This document shows, one piece after another, positions 37,018 through 45,156 of a DNA stretch of 64,000 bases. The number at the start of each line of letters is the position of its first letter. Position 1 is the stretch's first letter. The DNA comes from Hahella sp. HN01 (lineage in GTDB: Bacteria; Pseudomonadota; Gammaproteobacteria; Pseudomonadales; Oleiphilaceae), in contig NZ_JAHMIN010000009.1 of assembly GCF_018986435.1 (NCBI RefSeq), forward strand, positions 89,963 to 153,962. The letters run 5' to 3'. The notes under the pieces were generated by a model, which was not told the origin of the DNA, did no database searches, and saw only the letters and a list, made by a program, of their open reading frames with translations. Both the position numbers and the translations under genes were made by a program.

Positions 37018-37559
37018 GTGTTCGAGCCGTTTGGATCTGTTGTGAAATATTCTCAGGATTCAGCTTGGCTTTAAGAGTGCAAAGAACATGTATTGCCTTT
37101 ATCTACGCTGACAACTGGGCAGTCCGTCACAATTCGGTTAGATGGTTCGTCCTGTAATGGGTATGACATCACCCAAATGGTACGTATTAATAAGTAAGCC
37201 TCGGGTAGTCTAGTCCCCCTCTGGAGCCTGATAATTTCGTCTGCAGTCAGGCTCCTGACTTTCCCTTCTTCTCCGTCTTCCCTTACTACGCGTGAGGCTC
37301 AGCCGGTTGCGGCTTTAACGTTTAAGATCAATGCGTCTGCAATCTCATGCCGGTTAGGTTGGTTGTGTACTATCCACTAGAGATAACGGACTAGTCCTAG
37401 GGCTAGACGGCCTGACCGATACAAAGAAATTAACAACGTTAATAGAATGCCCGGCCATGTGGGTCTAAGGTTATATGCATAGCATTTTCCGCTCTATCGA
37501 AAATGCTAAAGGACTTTGGGCCACCGCTCGAAGATACAAACTACAAAAAGGGCTGACTT
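37018..37559. other. Intergenic region upstream of the collagenase gene
   Basis: About 540 bases without a gene. It holds an inverted repeat GGAGCCTGA/TCAGGCTCC (37223-37231, 37247-37255), possibly the end of the acyl-CoA dehydrogenase message, and a hairpin near the collagenase start. The length suggests regulation of the secreted protease. Confidence 0.6.
37481..37507 (+). promoter_or_regulatory. Hairpin in the collagenase leader
   Basis: Perfect inverted repeat AGCATTTTC/GAAAATGCT with a nine-base loop, 52 bases before the collagenase start. It could be an operator or a 5' mRNA structure. Confidence 0.5.
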
Positions 37560-40175
37560 ATGTTTCATAAGAACAGAAAAGTTGGGGTATTTATTGGGAC
37601 TGCTTTGCTAGCCAGCGCCGCGCAGGCTTCCCTACCGCCAGTGCAGGGCGCGTCTAACAGCCGTCCTATAGAAGTTCACGAACACGCCATTCCGTCTCAG
37701 CAGCAGACGGAGCTTCCACCGCCAGTGATGACGCCCACCAAAATCCATCAGAGCTTTATGATGATGGCCGCCAAGGAAATTGCGGCGGATTGCGATCCCC
37801 AGAATTTGGCTTCTCTCTCCGGGTCCGCATTGACCCAGGCCATCCAGAAATCCGATATGGGATGTATCAACGACCTGTTTCAGGCGCGCGGGGATTTGGC
37901 GCGCAATCTGTTCCAGGAAAGCAAAATGATTACGGTCGCGCAGGCGATGGCGTCTGAATCAAGCCGTTACCAGGGTGACAACACCACGGGTATGGAGCAG
38001 CTGATTCTCTACATGCGCGCCGGTTACTTCGTGCAGTGGTATCACTCCGATGAAGTGGGTGATTACAGCAACAACCTGAAACAGCAAGCCGCTACGGCGA
38101 TCACCGCGTTCATGAATAGTGCGTTGAACTACCTGCATAAGCGGGAAAACGCATCGGTCATGGGTGAAGCCTTGACGTTGGTGGACAGCTCCTTGAACCA
38201 GGGCGTCTTTGTCTACGACACCATCTACTGGCTGCAACTGCTGCAGGACAAAGCCGCGACTGAAGATGCATATGCTCGCGCACTGAACAGCATTTTCACC
38301 ATCTACTTCCGTGGCCATGGCTACGATGACTTCAAACAAAAAGTCGCCAACGATTCCCGCGTCGCCAAAGCGCTGTATGACTTCATCATGAAGAATGGCG
38401 CATGGCTGAACGATGGCCGTGATTACCTGGTGCTCAACGCGACCAGAGAACTGGGTCGCTTCCTGCAGTACGACGGTACGCGTAAAGCGGTGGGCGGTTG
38501 GATTGGCGCGTTAATGGATAAGTATCCGCTGGCGTCCGATACCGTGAATATGTGGGCGTTACTGGCCGGCGCTGTTGAGTTGAACGACCCGGAAAACTGC
38601 GGCGAATATAACGCATGTAACGTGAAAGAGCGGGTCAAGGAAGTGGTGCTCACCATCCGTCATGACTGTAGTCCGACGATTACTGTGAACGCCCAGTCGA
38701 TGTCCTCCAAAGAACTGGCCTCCGCCTGTGAAACGTTGGGCATGCGCGAAGAAATCTTCCACGACATGTTGAAGACCAATAAACAGCCGGTCGCTGATGA
38801 CTTCAACGACAAACTGGAACTGGTCGTGTTTAAAAACAGTGGCGCATACGGCGACTTCGGCTGGCTGCTGTTTGGCATAGACACCAACAATGGCGGTATG
38901 TATCTGGAAGGCACGCCTTCCGATCCTAATAACCAGGCGCGCTTCATCGCTTATCAGGCGGATTACGCCCCGGGCGAGCATCGGGTCTGGAACCTGGAGC
39001 ACGAGTACACGCATTATCTGGACGGACGTTTTGACCTGTACGGCGATTTCAACACCGGCATGCAGGTTCCTACCGTTTGGTGGACCGAAGGTCTGGCGGA
39101 ATACGTGTCCAAGCTGAAAGACAACCAGGGAGCGGAGGATGTAGCTCGTCGCGAGAAAGTGGCGCTGTCTAAAATCCTGCGCAACACCTATGACGATGGT
39201 GTTGACCGTATCTATCGTTGGGGCTACTGGTCCGCTCGTTACATGTTGGAGCAACGTCCCTCGGACACCGCCCAGATTCTGTCCTGGTTCAGAGCCGGTG
39301 ATTACGAGAGCTTCGAAGCTTGGTTGAACTCCACTGGTCAGCGTTACGACGAGCACTTCGCCAACTGGTTGGCGGCGGTCTTGGAAGGTAACGACGATGG
39401 CGGAGATGACGGTGGCGATGATGGCGGCGACGACGGTGGTGATGACGGCGGCGACGATGGCGGTGATGATGGTGGCGACGACGGTTCCGACGATCCGCGC
39501 GCACTGGAGCCCGGCAAGCCCAAGTCACTGACTGCGGGCGCAGGCAGCCAGGCGTACTACTTCATGTTCGCGCCTCGCGGCACGGACCTGCTGCATTTGC
39601 TGACTCGCGGCGATAATGGCGATGTATCCGTTTACGTGAAGCACGACGGCTGGCCGACAACGACAGACTACGACCAGAAGTCCACTTCCGGCGCTGCTGA
39701 CAACAACATTCAGGTTTCTTCACCTGAAGGCGGTACCTATTACCATGTGCTGCTGACGTCCACATCCGGCTACAGTGACCTATGTGTGACTGTAGGCTTG
39801 AACGACGCGCCAACCGACTGTGGCGACACTGGCGGCGGCGATGATGGCGGCGGTGACTCATCTGATGGTCCAGAGCTGTCCAGCGGCAAGCCGCGCAGCA
39901 ACCTGGAGTCCACTCATGGCGAGTATTATTGGTTCTATGTTCCTGCGGGAACCCGCACCTTTGAATTGAACACCTGGGGCGGTCGCGGCAATGTCGATCT
40001 GTATGTGCGTAACGCAGGCTGGCCAGACGCCAGCACTTACGATGACGTGTCCGCAAGACGCAGCAACAACGAAAGAATCGTAGTGAGAAATCCTAATGTC
40101 GGCACATACTACCATGTGTGGTTGAAAACCGACGGCGGATACAGCGGCGTTAACCTGCAGCTGACTCTACGGTAG
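37560..40175 (+). CDS. Secreted M9-family collagenase with two PPC domains
   Basis: An 871-residue exported metalloprotease expected to degrade collagen or gelatin. Signal peptide about residues 1-23 (ending AAQA). The M9 N-terminal activator region is followed by the zinc site HEYTHYLDGRF (His481, Glu482, His485) with third ligand Glu510 in WWTEGLAEYVS. A 33-residue Asp-Gly linker (about 611-643) leads to a PPC domain (about 650-745), a second acidic linker and a second PPC domain (775-871). PPC domains usually direct secretion or substrate binding and can be removed on maturation. Similar to Vibrio-type collagenases. Confidence 0.93.
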   Translation: MFHKNRKVGVFIGTALLASAAQASLPPVQGASNSRPIEVHEHAIPSQQQTELPPPVMTPTKIHQSFMMMAAKEIAADCDPQNLASLSGSALTQAIQKSDMGCINDLFQARGDLARNLFQESKMITVAQAMASESSRYQGDNTTGMEQLILYMRAGYFVQWYHSDEVGDYSNNLKQQAATAITAFMNSALNYLHKRENASVMGEALTLVDSSLNQGVFVYDTIYWLQLLQDKAATEDAYARALNSIFTIYFRGHGYDDFKQKVANDSRVAKALYDFIMKNGAWLNDGRDYLVLNATRELGRFLQYDGTRKAVGGWIGALMDKYPLASDTVNMWALLAGAVELNDPENCGEYNACNVKERVKEVVLTIRHDCSPTITVNAQSMSSKELASACETLGMREEIFHDMLKTNKQPVADDFNDKLELVVFKNSGAYGDFGWLLFGIDTNNGGMYLEGTPSDPNNQARFIAYQADYAPGEHRVWNLEHEYTHYLDGRFDLYGDFNTGMQVPTVWWTEGLAEYVSKLKDNQGAEDVARREKVALSKILRNTYDDGVDRIYRWGYWSARYMLEQRPSDTAQILSWFRAGDYESFEAWLNSTGQRYDEHFANWLAAVLEGNDDGGDDGGDDGGDDGGDDGGDDGGDDGGDDGSDDPRALEPGKPKSLTAGAGSQAYYFMFAPRGTDLLHLLTRGDNGDVSVYVKHDGWPTTTDYDQKSTSGAADNNIQVSSPEGGTYYHVLLTSTSGYSDLCVTVGLNDAPTDCGDTGGGDDGGGDSSDGPELSSGKPRSNLESTHGEYYWFYVPAGTRTFELNTWGGRGNVDLYVRNAGWPDASTYDDVSARRSNNERIVVRNPNVGTYYHVWLKTDGGYSGVNLQLTLR
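39393..39485 (+). repeat. 12-bp repeats coding for the Asp-Gly linker
   Basis: About seven degenerate 12-base units of the form GAYGAYGGYGGY encode a run of (DDGG) repeats inside the collagenase gene. Third-base variation between units shows they have drifted while the protein repeat stayed fixed. Confidence 0.85.
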
Positions 40176-40185
40176 TTGAAGCCTC

Positions 40186-40212
40186 CAGCGCAGTCACCCT
40201 GGCTGCGCTGGC
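40186..40212 (+). terminator. First hairpin after the collagenase gene
   Basis: Perfect 9-bp arms CCAGCGCAG/CTGCGCTGG with a nine-base loop, 11 bases past the stop. No T tract; it precedes a classical terminator at 40239. Confidence 0.5.
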
Positions 40213-40238
40213 AAGCTTGAACACCCTTCCTTATTGTC

Positions 40239-40266
40239 CGGGCGTATCGTGCGCCCGGTTTTTTTG
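40239..40266 (+). terminator. Rho-independent terminator of the collagenase gene
   Basis: Stem CCGGGCG/CGCCCGG (40239-40245, 40253-40259) with a seven-base loop, followed directly by a run of T residues. Confidence 0.9.
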
Positions 40267-40439
40267 TTTCCGCACTGCTGAACCGACCTGAGTAGCTAAG
40301 GCTCCTTTCTCTCCCGTATAAGTTTCATCGCAAGGTTTTACAGTTATTTACAGCACATAAAACGACTGTTTCAAACAGATGTTTTAAACTCTGCGCTATT
40401 GGGTGAATGGCAATCAGGGGAATCAATACGGGAGGTGTT

Positions 40440-40850
40440 ATGAAGAACATCCTGCAAAGTGCGGCTCTGGGATTAATACTAGCCGGTTTTTTCGCGGCCA
40501 GTGTTCAGGCGCAGGAAAATCTCACGGTGGAAGTTGATTCTGATAAGTCGTTCTCAGGCGCCTATCAGGTGGGAGAAGACCGCGTTGAATTCGCCAGCTT
40601 TCTGGGGCGGGACGCTTTGGTCAAGGTCTGCGTTAATGTGAATGGCGCGACTCGTGAAGCATCGGTATATCTGGAGGCGGGGGATATACAGAGCGCTAGT
40701 GCGAAACGGCTCAGCAACAAAGAAGAAACGTTGATATTTGACGCCGCCAATGCGCTGGCTGAATACCTCTCCGCCAGTCGCGAAGACATAGAAAACCCTG
40801 CGCTAATGCTGGTCGGCGTAATGGATTACTGGTCCAGTCGCACTCATTAA
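40440..40850 (+). CDS. Small exported protein of unknown function
   Basis: A 136-residue protein with a signal peptide (about 1-23, ending VQAQ). The mature part has no motif I recognise: one Cys, acidic, with a helix-prone C terminus (ANALAEYLSASREDIENPALMLVGV). The ATG at 40440 has a strong GGAGGT site. Its stop faces the coiled-coil gene; a 6-bp inverted repeat (40851-40856, 40871-40876) spans the junction. Confidence 0.75.
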   Translation: MKNILQSAALGLILAGFFAASVQAQENLTVEVDSDKSFSGAYQVGEDRVEFASFLGRDALVKVCVNVNGATREASVYLEAGDIQSASAKRLSNKEETLIFDAANALAEYLSASREDIENPALMLVGVMDYWSSRTH

Positions 40851-40861
40851 GCTGGCCTGAA

Positions 40862-42085
40862 TCAAGATACGCCAGCATCAGAATTGACCAATGGGGCCTG
40901 AGCCTCCGGCTTGGGTTCCTTACGCGATTCGGTGACCTCCTGCTGTAGGGTTTTGACTTGATTCGTCAGGGATTCCACCTCTTTGTTTTTGCCCGCCAGA
41001 TTTTTGCTCAACGTCGTGTTCTCTTGAGTCAACGCTGCGTTTTCCCGGCCCAACGTGGCGTTGGACGTTTCCAGTGTTTTTACTTGCGCCGTCAGTGACT
41101 CGACCTGAGTCGTCAGCGCAGCATGGGCGTCGTCGCTTTTTTGTTGTTGGGTGTTTTGCGTCGCCAGTGCGGCTTTGACTTCCTCTAATTGAGCGGTAAG
41201 GTTTTGCTCGCGCTCATTTGCGGTGGCGATATCCGCATTGCTGCGTTCCAACGCATCTGTCGCTTGCTGTAAAGCGGCGGCCGTATCAGCCAGCTCACTG
41301 GCTAATGTCTCGATGCGGGCGGTTTGCTGCTGAATGAGTTCTTGCTGCTGGGCGAGGGCGCCCTCCATGTCTTTTTGTTTGCTCGCCAACTCGGCGTTTT
41401 CCGACGCTTTATCTTGCAGTTGCTGTTGCAAGGACGCGGATTCATTTTGCGCGCTGGTCAGGGCTTGCGTCAGTTCGCGGGTCTTGGTCTCGCTGGCGTT
41501 CAGGCTGCTTTGCAGGGTGGATTTCTCTTGTTGTAATTGCGATTTTTCTTTGCGTAGCCCCTGTAGTTCCGCGCCAGCGCTACTCGCTTCCGCCCGACTG
41601 CTGGAGAGGCTTTGATTAAGCTGCTCGTTACGTCGCGCTGACTCCGTTAACGCCGTTGTCAGACGCTGGGCCTGGGATAACAAATTATCCAGTTCGCCGC
41701 GCACGCTTTGCTGGCGCTCTTGCAGTTGGAAGACGAGATAGCCGACGGCGACGAAGATGACGATAGCCGGAACGGTCAGCAAGGCCTGTAAACGACCGCC
41801 TTTCCTGGCGGCTTGCGCCGCAGCCTGCTGCGCCGCCAGTTGCGTTTCCACTTCTTTCATACGCTGATCGATATCACGCTGGCGCTCTTCCATGCTGCGC
41901 TCACGTTCTTTCAGCGCCTGTTCTTTGTCGCGTAAATCGCTGGCTTTTTCATCATTGCTTTTGGCGCGTTGCTTAGACTGCTCTTCCTGGCGGGTCAGGG
42001 CCTGCTCCTTGCGAGTCAGGCTCTGCTCGCGCATTTCGATAGAGCGCTGCTTGCGCTCCAGGGCCCGCTCATCATTACTTTGCAT
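40862..42085 (-). CDS. Coiled-coil protein with one membrane segment
   Basis: A 407-residue protein of unknown function. Residues 1-100 and 130-390 are Lys/Glu/Gln-rich heptad repeats, and a single membrane helix (TVPAIVIFVAVGYLVFQL) lies near 107-124. It resembles bacterial structural or scaffold proteins only in composition. I start at the ATG at 42085, which has GGAG nine bases upstream; an upstream in-frame TTG is less likely. The Ala/Gln-rich repeats make database hits hard to trust. Confidence 0.78.
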   Translation of the reverse strand: MQSNDERALERKQRSIEMREQSLTRKEQALTRQEEQSKQRAKSNDEKASDLRDKEQALKERERSMEERQRDIDQRMKEVETQLAAQQAAAQAARKGGRLQALLTVPAIVIFVAVGYLVFQLQERQQSVRGELDNLLSQAQRLTTALTESARRNEQLNQSLSSSRAEASSAGAELQGLRKEKSQLQQEKSTLQSSLNASETKTRELTQALTSAQNESASLQQQLQDKASENAELASKQKDMEGALAQQQELIQQQTARIETLASELADTAAALQQATDALERSNADIATANEREQNLTAQLEEVKAALATQNTQQQKSDDAHAALTTQVESLTAQVKTLETSNATLGRENAALTQENTTLSKNLAGKNKEVESLTNQVKTLQQEVTESRKEPKPEAQAPLVNSDAGVS

Positions 42086-42152
42086 TGCTCCAGACTCCGG
42101 CTTATTTATCAAACTGTTATAAACAGTGTAGCCAATGCCCGGGAACTTGCCC

Positions 42153-42746
42153 TTAAGGGGTTAATGAAGACCAGGCGCTGTCGCAAAAGATATCGATATA
42201 GTGCGTCGGCGGCTTTTTCACGCGACTGGCTAACCAGTGGCGAGCGTAATCCTGCGCAGGGCCGATCAACAGCGAGTGGTAAAGATCGAAGGGCAGGGCG
42301 CGGATCTGGCCGTTTTCGAGATAGGGGGTAAACCAGTCTTTCAGATAGGTGAAATGTCGTTTGTTATCCTGCTTGAGTTTCTGCTGTTGCTCTTCACTGA
42401 GCGCTTCGCCTCTGGAGCCGAAAATATAGCGGGCCCAATCCGGATTTTGCGTTATCCATTCTATATAAACACGCACGACGGACTTCACGCCTTCTTCGGC
42501 GGTTTCGCATTCGGCGAGCGCATCTTTCAATTGCGCGAAATGATCTTCCATTCCCAGCATATACAAGGCGGCGGCGATAGCTTCTTTACTGCCGAAATGG
42601 TGATAAACGCTGCCTACGCTGGCGCCGGATTCCGCGCGGATCATATCAATGGTGGTCGCAGCGATGCCGTGTTGGGTGAAACACTTTAACGCCGCATTGA
42701 GAATGTCGTCACGGCGACTTTTGGAGCGGGTGCTTGAAATCTTCAT
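42153..42746 (-). CDS. TetR-family transcriptional regulator
   Basis: A 197-residue regulator with an N-terminal helix-turn-helix (DDILNAALKCFTQHGIAATTIDMIRAESGASVGSVYHHFGSKEAIAAALY). It is divergent, 48 bases away, from the DUF4442/thioesterase genes, with palindromes in between, so it probably represses them and itself. A fatty-acyl ligand is a reasonable guess given the neighbours. Confidence 0.9.
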   Translation of the reverse strand: MKISSTRSKSRRDDILNAALKCFTQHGIAATTIDMIRAESGASVGSVYHHFGSKEAIAAALYMLGMEDHFAQLKDALAECETAEEGVKSVVRVYIEWITQNPDWARYIFGSRGEALSEEQQQKLKQDNKRHFTYLKDWFTPYLENGQIRALPFDLYHSLLIGPAQDYARHWLASRVKKPPTHYIDIFCDSAWSSLTP

Positions 42747-42757
42747 ATTGGAACAAT

Positions 42758-42776
42758 ATTCTAGAATAAAATTCTA
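42758..42776. promoter_or_regulatory. TetR operator candidate
   Basis: Overlapping palindromes ATTCTAGAAT (42758-42767) and TAGAAT-AAA-ATTCTA (42762-42776) fill the 48-base divergent gap between the TetR gene and the DUF4442 gene. Confidence 0.7.
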
Positions 42777-42794
42777 ATTTATCAGGAGGCTGTT

Positions 42795-43295
42795 ATGACT
42801 GCCGCAGCGGCTGCTCCATCGGAGCAGGCGAGTTCCACGCTTCGTTTATATCACTCTTTTGCGCGTCTTCCTTTGGGCGCCTGGCTGTTCAGCCGCGCAC
42901 TGTGCTTTAAAGCTCCTTATTTTAGCAGCATTCGGCCACGCATACGGCAGCTAAAACCAGGACTGTCTGAGTGGGAAATCAAGAACCGTCGCAGTGTGCG
43001 CAACCATCTGGGAACAGTGCACGCGCTGGCGATGGGCAACTTGGCGGAGCTGTGCGCAGGAACGCTGATGGAGGCGTCATTGCCGTCGCGCCTGCGTTGG
43101 ATTCCCAAAGGCATGCAGATTGAGTACCTGAAAAAAGCGACGACGGATCTGGTGGCGACCGCCGTGATTGCTGATCCAAAGACGTGATCTCCCGGAAATT
43201 ATGAAGTGGAAGTCATGGTGAAAAATACGCACGGCGAAGCGGTGTCGCGCGCAGTGATCACCATGTGGTTGAGTGAGAAAAACCAACATCGTTAG
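42795..43295 (+). pseudogene. DUF4442-family (thioesterase-like) gene interrupted by an in-frame TGA
   Basis: From the ATG at 42795 (GGAGG upstream) the frame runs 130 codons to a TGA at 43185-43187 and then stays open, without a shift, for 35 more codons to TAG at 43293-43295. The segment after the stop (SPGNYEVEVMVKNTHGEAV, then AVITMWLSEKNQHR) looks like the normal last strands of DUF4442 hotdog-fold proteins, so the stop truncates the fold. A single G-to-A change in a TGG Trp codon would explain it. The gene may be dead, read through, or carry a sequence error. A PaaI-type thioesterase follows in the same direction. Confidence 0.78.
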
Positions 43296-43335
43296 CTGCT
43301 AGTAATTAGCTGCTACAACAAACAGGAGGCGCCGC

Positions 43336-43737
43336 ATGGACATCATGCAGATTGGAAACAAGATTCTAAATGAACAGCCTTTCAGCCGCTTAATGGGAAC
43401 CCGGTTGGAGAGTCTGCAGCCGGGCTTCGCGCAGTTGGAGCTGGATATCAAACCGGAATTCTTGCAACAGCACGGCTATGTGCACGGCGGCGTCATCAGC
43501 TATCTGGCGGACAATGCGCTGACGTTCGCCGGAGGCAGTTTGTTCGGTGACGCGTTAACGGTGGAGTTTAAAATTAATTACCAACGACCGGCGCAGGGAC
43601 AGCGGCTTATCGCCAAAGCGAAGGCGGAAGCTTCAGGTAGAAAAGTGGTGTGCTGCACTTGTGAAATTTACTGTCTGAATGATGAGGAAGAATTTCTATG
43701 CGCCTCCGCGCAGGGAACCGTGCTTGGAAAAGTCTGA
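43336..43737 (+). CDS. PaaI-family thioesterase
   Basis: A 133-residue hotdog-fold thioesterase with the conserved HGYVHGGVISYLADNALTFAGG segment (about residues 50-71), holding the HGG motif and the following Asp. It hydrolyses acyl- or aryl-CoA esters in this family; substrate unknown. It lies 40 bases after the interrupted DUF4442 gene and is presumably under the same TetR control. AGGAGG precedes the ATG. Confidence 0.9.
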   Translation: MDIMQIGNKILNEQPFSRLMGTRLESLQPGFAQLELDIKPEFLQQHGYVHGGVISYLADNALTFAGGSLFGDALTVEFKINYQRPAQGQRLIAKAKAEASGRKVVCCTCEIYCLNDEEEFLCASAQGTVLGKV

Positions 43738-44038
43738 GTCATTGACGCGCCGTTACGATGCGATGTCGACGGCGCGTTAGTCGGCCTAACTTGTGAATAA
43801 ATCACGTAAAATCGACCTCTCAGGCGAATAATCGCTTGCCTCAAATCTTTTTTTGTACATACTTGCCAGTCAATTGAACTATCGCTTGATATAAGGTGCG
43901 GAATTATCTTTTTTCGCGAAAAAAAGATAGAAAAAACGCATTCTTATTGGGCGTTTTCTAGACAAATTGTACTTTCCGATTACATTTAAAGAGGAAGTGT
44001 TTCCTCTCTCCTTTGCTTAATTAATTTGGGGTGACAAG
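43738..44038. other. Region between the thioesterase and AlgP-like genes
   Basis: About 300 AT-rich bases. An inverted repeat ACGCGCCGT/ACGGCGCGT (43745-43753, 43769-43777) may end the thioesterase message. A second stem (43928-43939 with 43951-43960, two bulged A residues) lies about 80 bases before the next gene. No gene seen. Confidence 0.5.
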
Positions 44039-45016
44039 ATGGCGACCAGCAAAAAAGGCAAAATCGGCCTTGATCGACTCTTTGACAAGGCTATTGAGGA
44101 ATTGCGCAGTGCGCAAGACAAACTCAACACTCATGTGGGCCAATGGGTGACTAAGGCTGAAGCTGACCTGAAAGTGGATCAGTCTTTGAAAAAAGTATTC
44201 GCCCGCATCGAAGATCTGCAAAAGAAACAGATCGACAACATGCATAAATGGCAGAAAGATTTCGAAGCGAGATTCGCTGCTGTGCTGGATTTCCAAAAGC
44301 AAATGCTGGAAGCCATTATGCCTGCTGGTAAAGCGCCTGCCGCCGCCAGTAAAACCGCCAAGCCTGCAGCCGCTAAGCCCAAGGCCGCCGCTAAGCCAGC
44401 CGCGAGCAAAGCTGCTAAAGCGCCTGCTGCGAAGAAACCTGCTGCAGCCAAGAAGCCAGCCGCGAAGAAACCCGCTGCGACGACTGCTAAGAAAGCGCCT
44501 GCCGCCGCCAGCAAAGCCGCTTCTACAGCATCTGCGGCTAAAACAGCTGCAGCAAAACCTGCTGCCAAAAAGCCAGCGGCTAAGAAGCCTGCTGCGAAGG
44601 CTGCAAGCACAGCTAAAACTTCCACTACCGCCAAGAAACCGGCAGCTAAAAAACCTGCGGCTAAGCCTGCTAAACCAGCCGTAGCTGCGAAGAGCGCAGC
44701 GGACAAAGCCGCTGATGCGAAGCCGGCGGCAGCGGACAGCAAAACTGCATCGACAACGGCAGCCAAGCCAGCAGCGAAAAAACCTGCTGCTAAAAAGCCC
44801 GCCGCTAAGAAACCTGCTGCGAAGGCGCCAAGCGCCGCTAAAACTTCCACTACCGCCAAGAAGCCTGCAGCTAAAAAGCCAGCGGCGCCGCGTAAAGCCG
44901 CCGCCAAAAAACCGGCTGCGCCAGCAGTGAAGGAAGCCGCTCCAGAAGCGCCAAAAGCGACGACTGAGTCCACTTCAGCGCCGGCAGCGCCTTCCGCGTC
45001 CAGCTCCGAAGCATAA
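44039..45016 (+). CDS. algP: AlgP-like, histone-H1-like protein with Lys-Pro-Ala repeats
   Basis: A 325-residue protein. Residues 1-95 form an alpha-helical, possibly coiled-coil domain (IGLDRLFDKAIEELRSAQDKLNTHVGQW ... DLQKKQIDNMHKWQKDFEARFAAVLDFQKQMLEAI). Residues 97-300 are dense AAKKPA/KPAAK repeats like the tail of histone H1 and of Pseudomonas AlgP, and should bind DNA or other polyanions non-specifically. The tail ends in an acidic, Ser/Pro/Ala segment. The helical part also recalls phasins, so a granule-DNA link is another possibility. Repeat length is probably variable between strains. Confidence 0.85.
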   Translation: MATSKKGKIGLDRLFDKAIEELRSAQDKLNTHVGQWVTKAEADLKVDQSLKKVFARIEDLQKKQIDNMHKWQKDFEARFAAVLDFQKQMLEAIMPAGKAPAAASKTAKPAAAKPKAAAKPAASKAAKAPAAKKPAAAKKPAAKKPAATTAKKAPAAASKAASTASAAKTAAAKPAAKKPAAKKPAAKAASTAKTSTTAKKPAAKKPAAKPAKPAVAAKSAADKAADAKPAAADSKTASTTAAKPAAKKPAAKKPAAKKPAAKAPSAAKTSTTAKKPAAKKPAAPRKAAAKKPAAPAVKEAAPEAPKATTESTSAPAAPSASSSEA

Positions 45017-45046
45017 GCTTCGTCGAGAGGAAGACGCTTTCCATAG

Positions 45047-45078
45047 CAAACGGGGCCGCAGTGAGCGGTCCCTGTTTG
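45047..45078 (+). terminator. Imperfect hairpin after the AlgP-like gene
   Basis: CAAACGGGGCCGC (45047-45059) pairs with GCGGTCCCTGTTTG (45065-45078) with one mismatch and one bulge. No T tract follows. Confidence 0.5.
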
Positions 45079-45156
45079 TCTGATCCGACTAAATTCGCTT
45101 AGTTCCTCAACTAGAGCGCGCCGATAACCCTCTGACAATATTCTGGATGGCGGACA

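Noticed and set aside
37018-37559. A small gene upstream of the collagenase
   Set aside because: Stops occur in all frames at short intervals and no start with a ribosome site was found.
39393-39485. The 12-bp repeats as a CRISPR-like array
   Set aside because: The repeats lie inside a coding frame, have no spacers and encode a regular Asp-Gly linker.
42795-43187. Selenocysteine at the TGA of the DUF4442 gene
   Set aside because: No selenocysteine is known for this family, no clear SECIS-like stem directly follows the TGA, and a Trp codon change explains it better.
44039-45016. Reading the Lys-Pro-Ala protein as a recently acquired repeat element
   Set aside because: The repeat stays in frame and follows a normal helical domain; AlgP-like proteins of this form are known in gammaproteobacteria.
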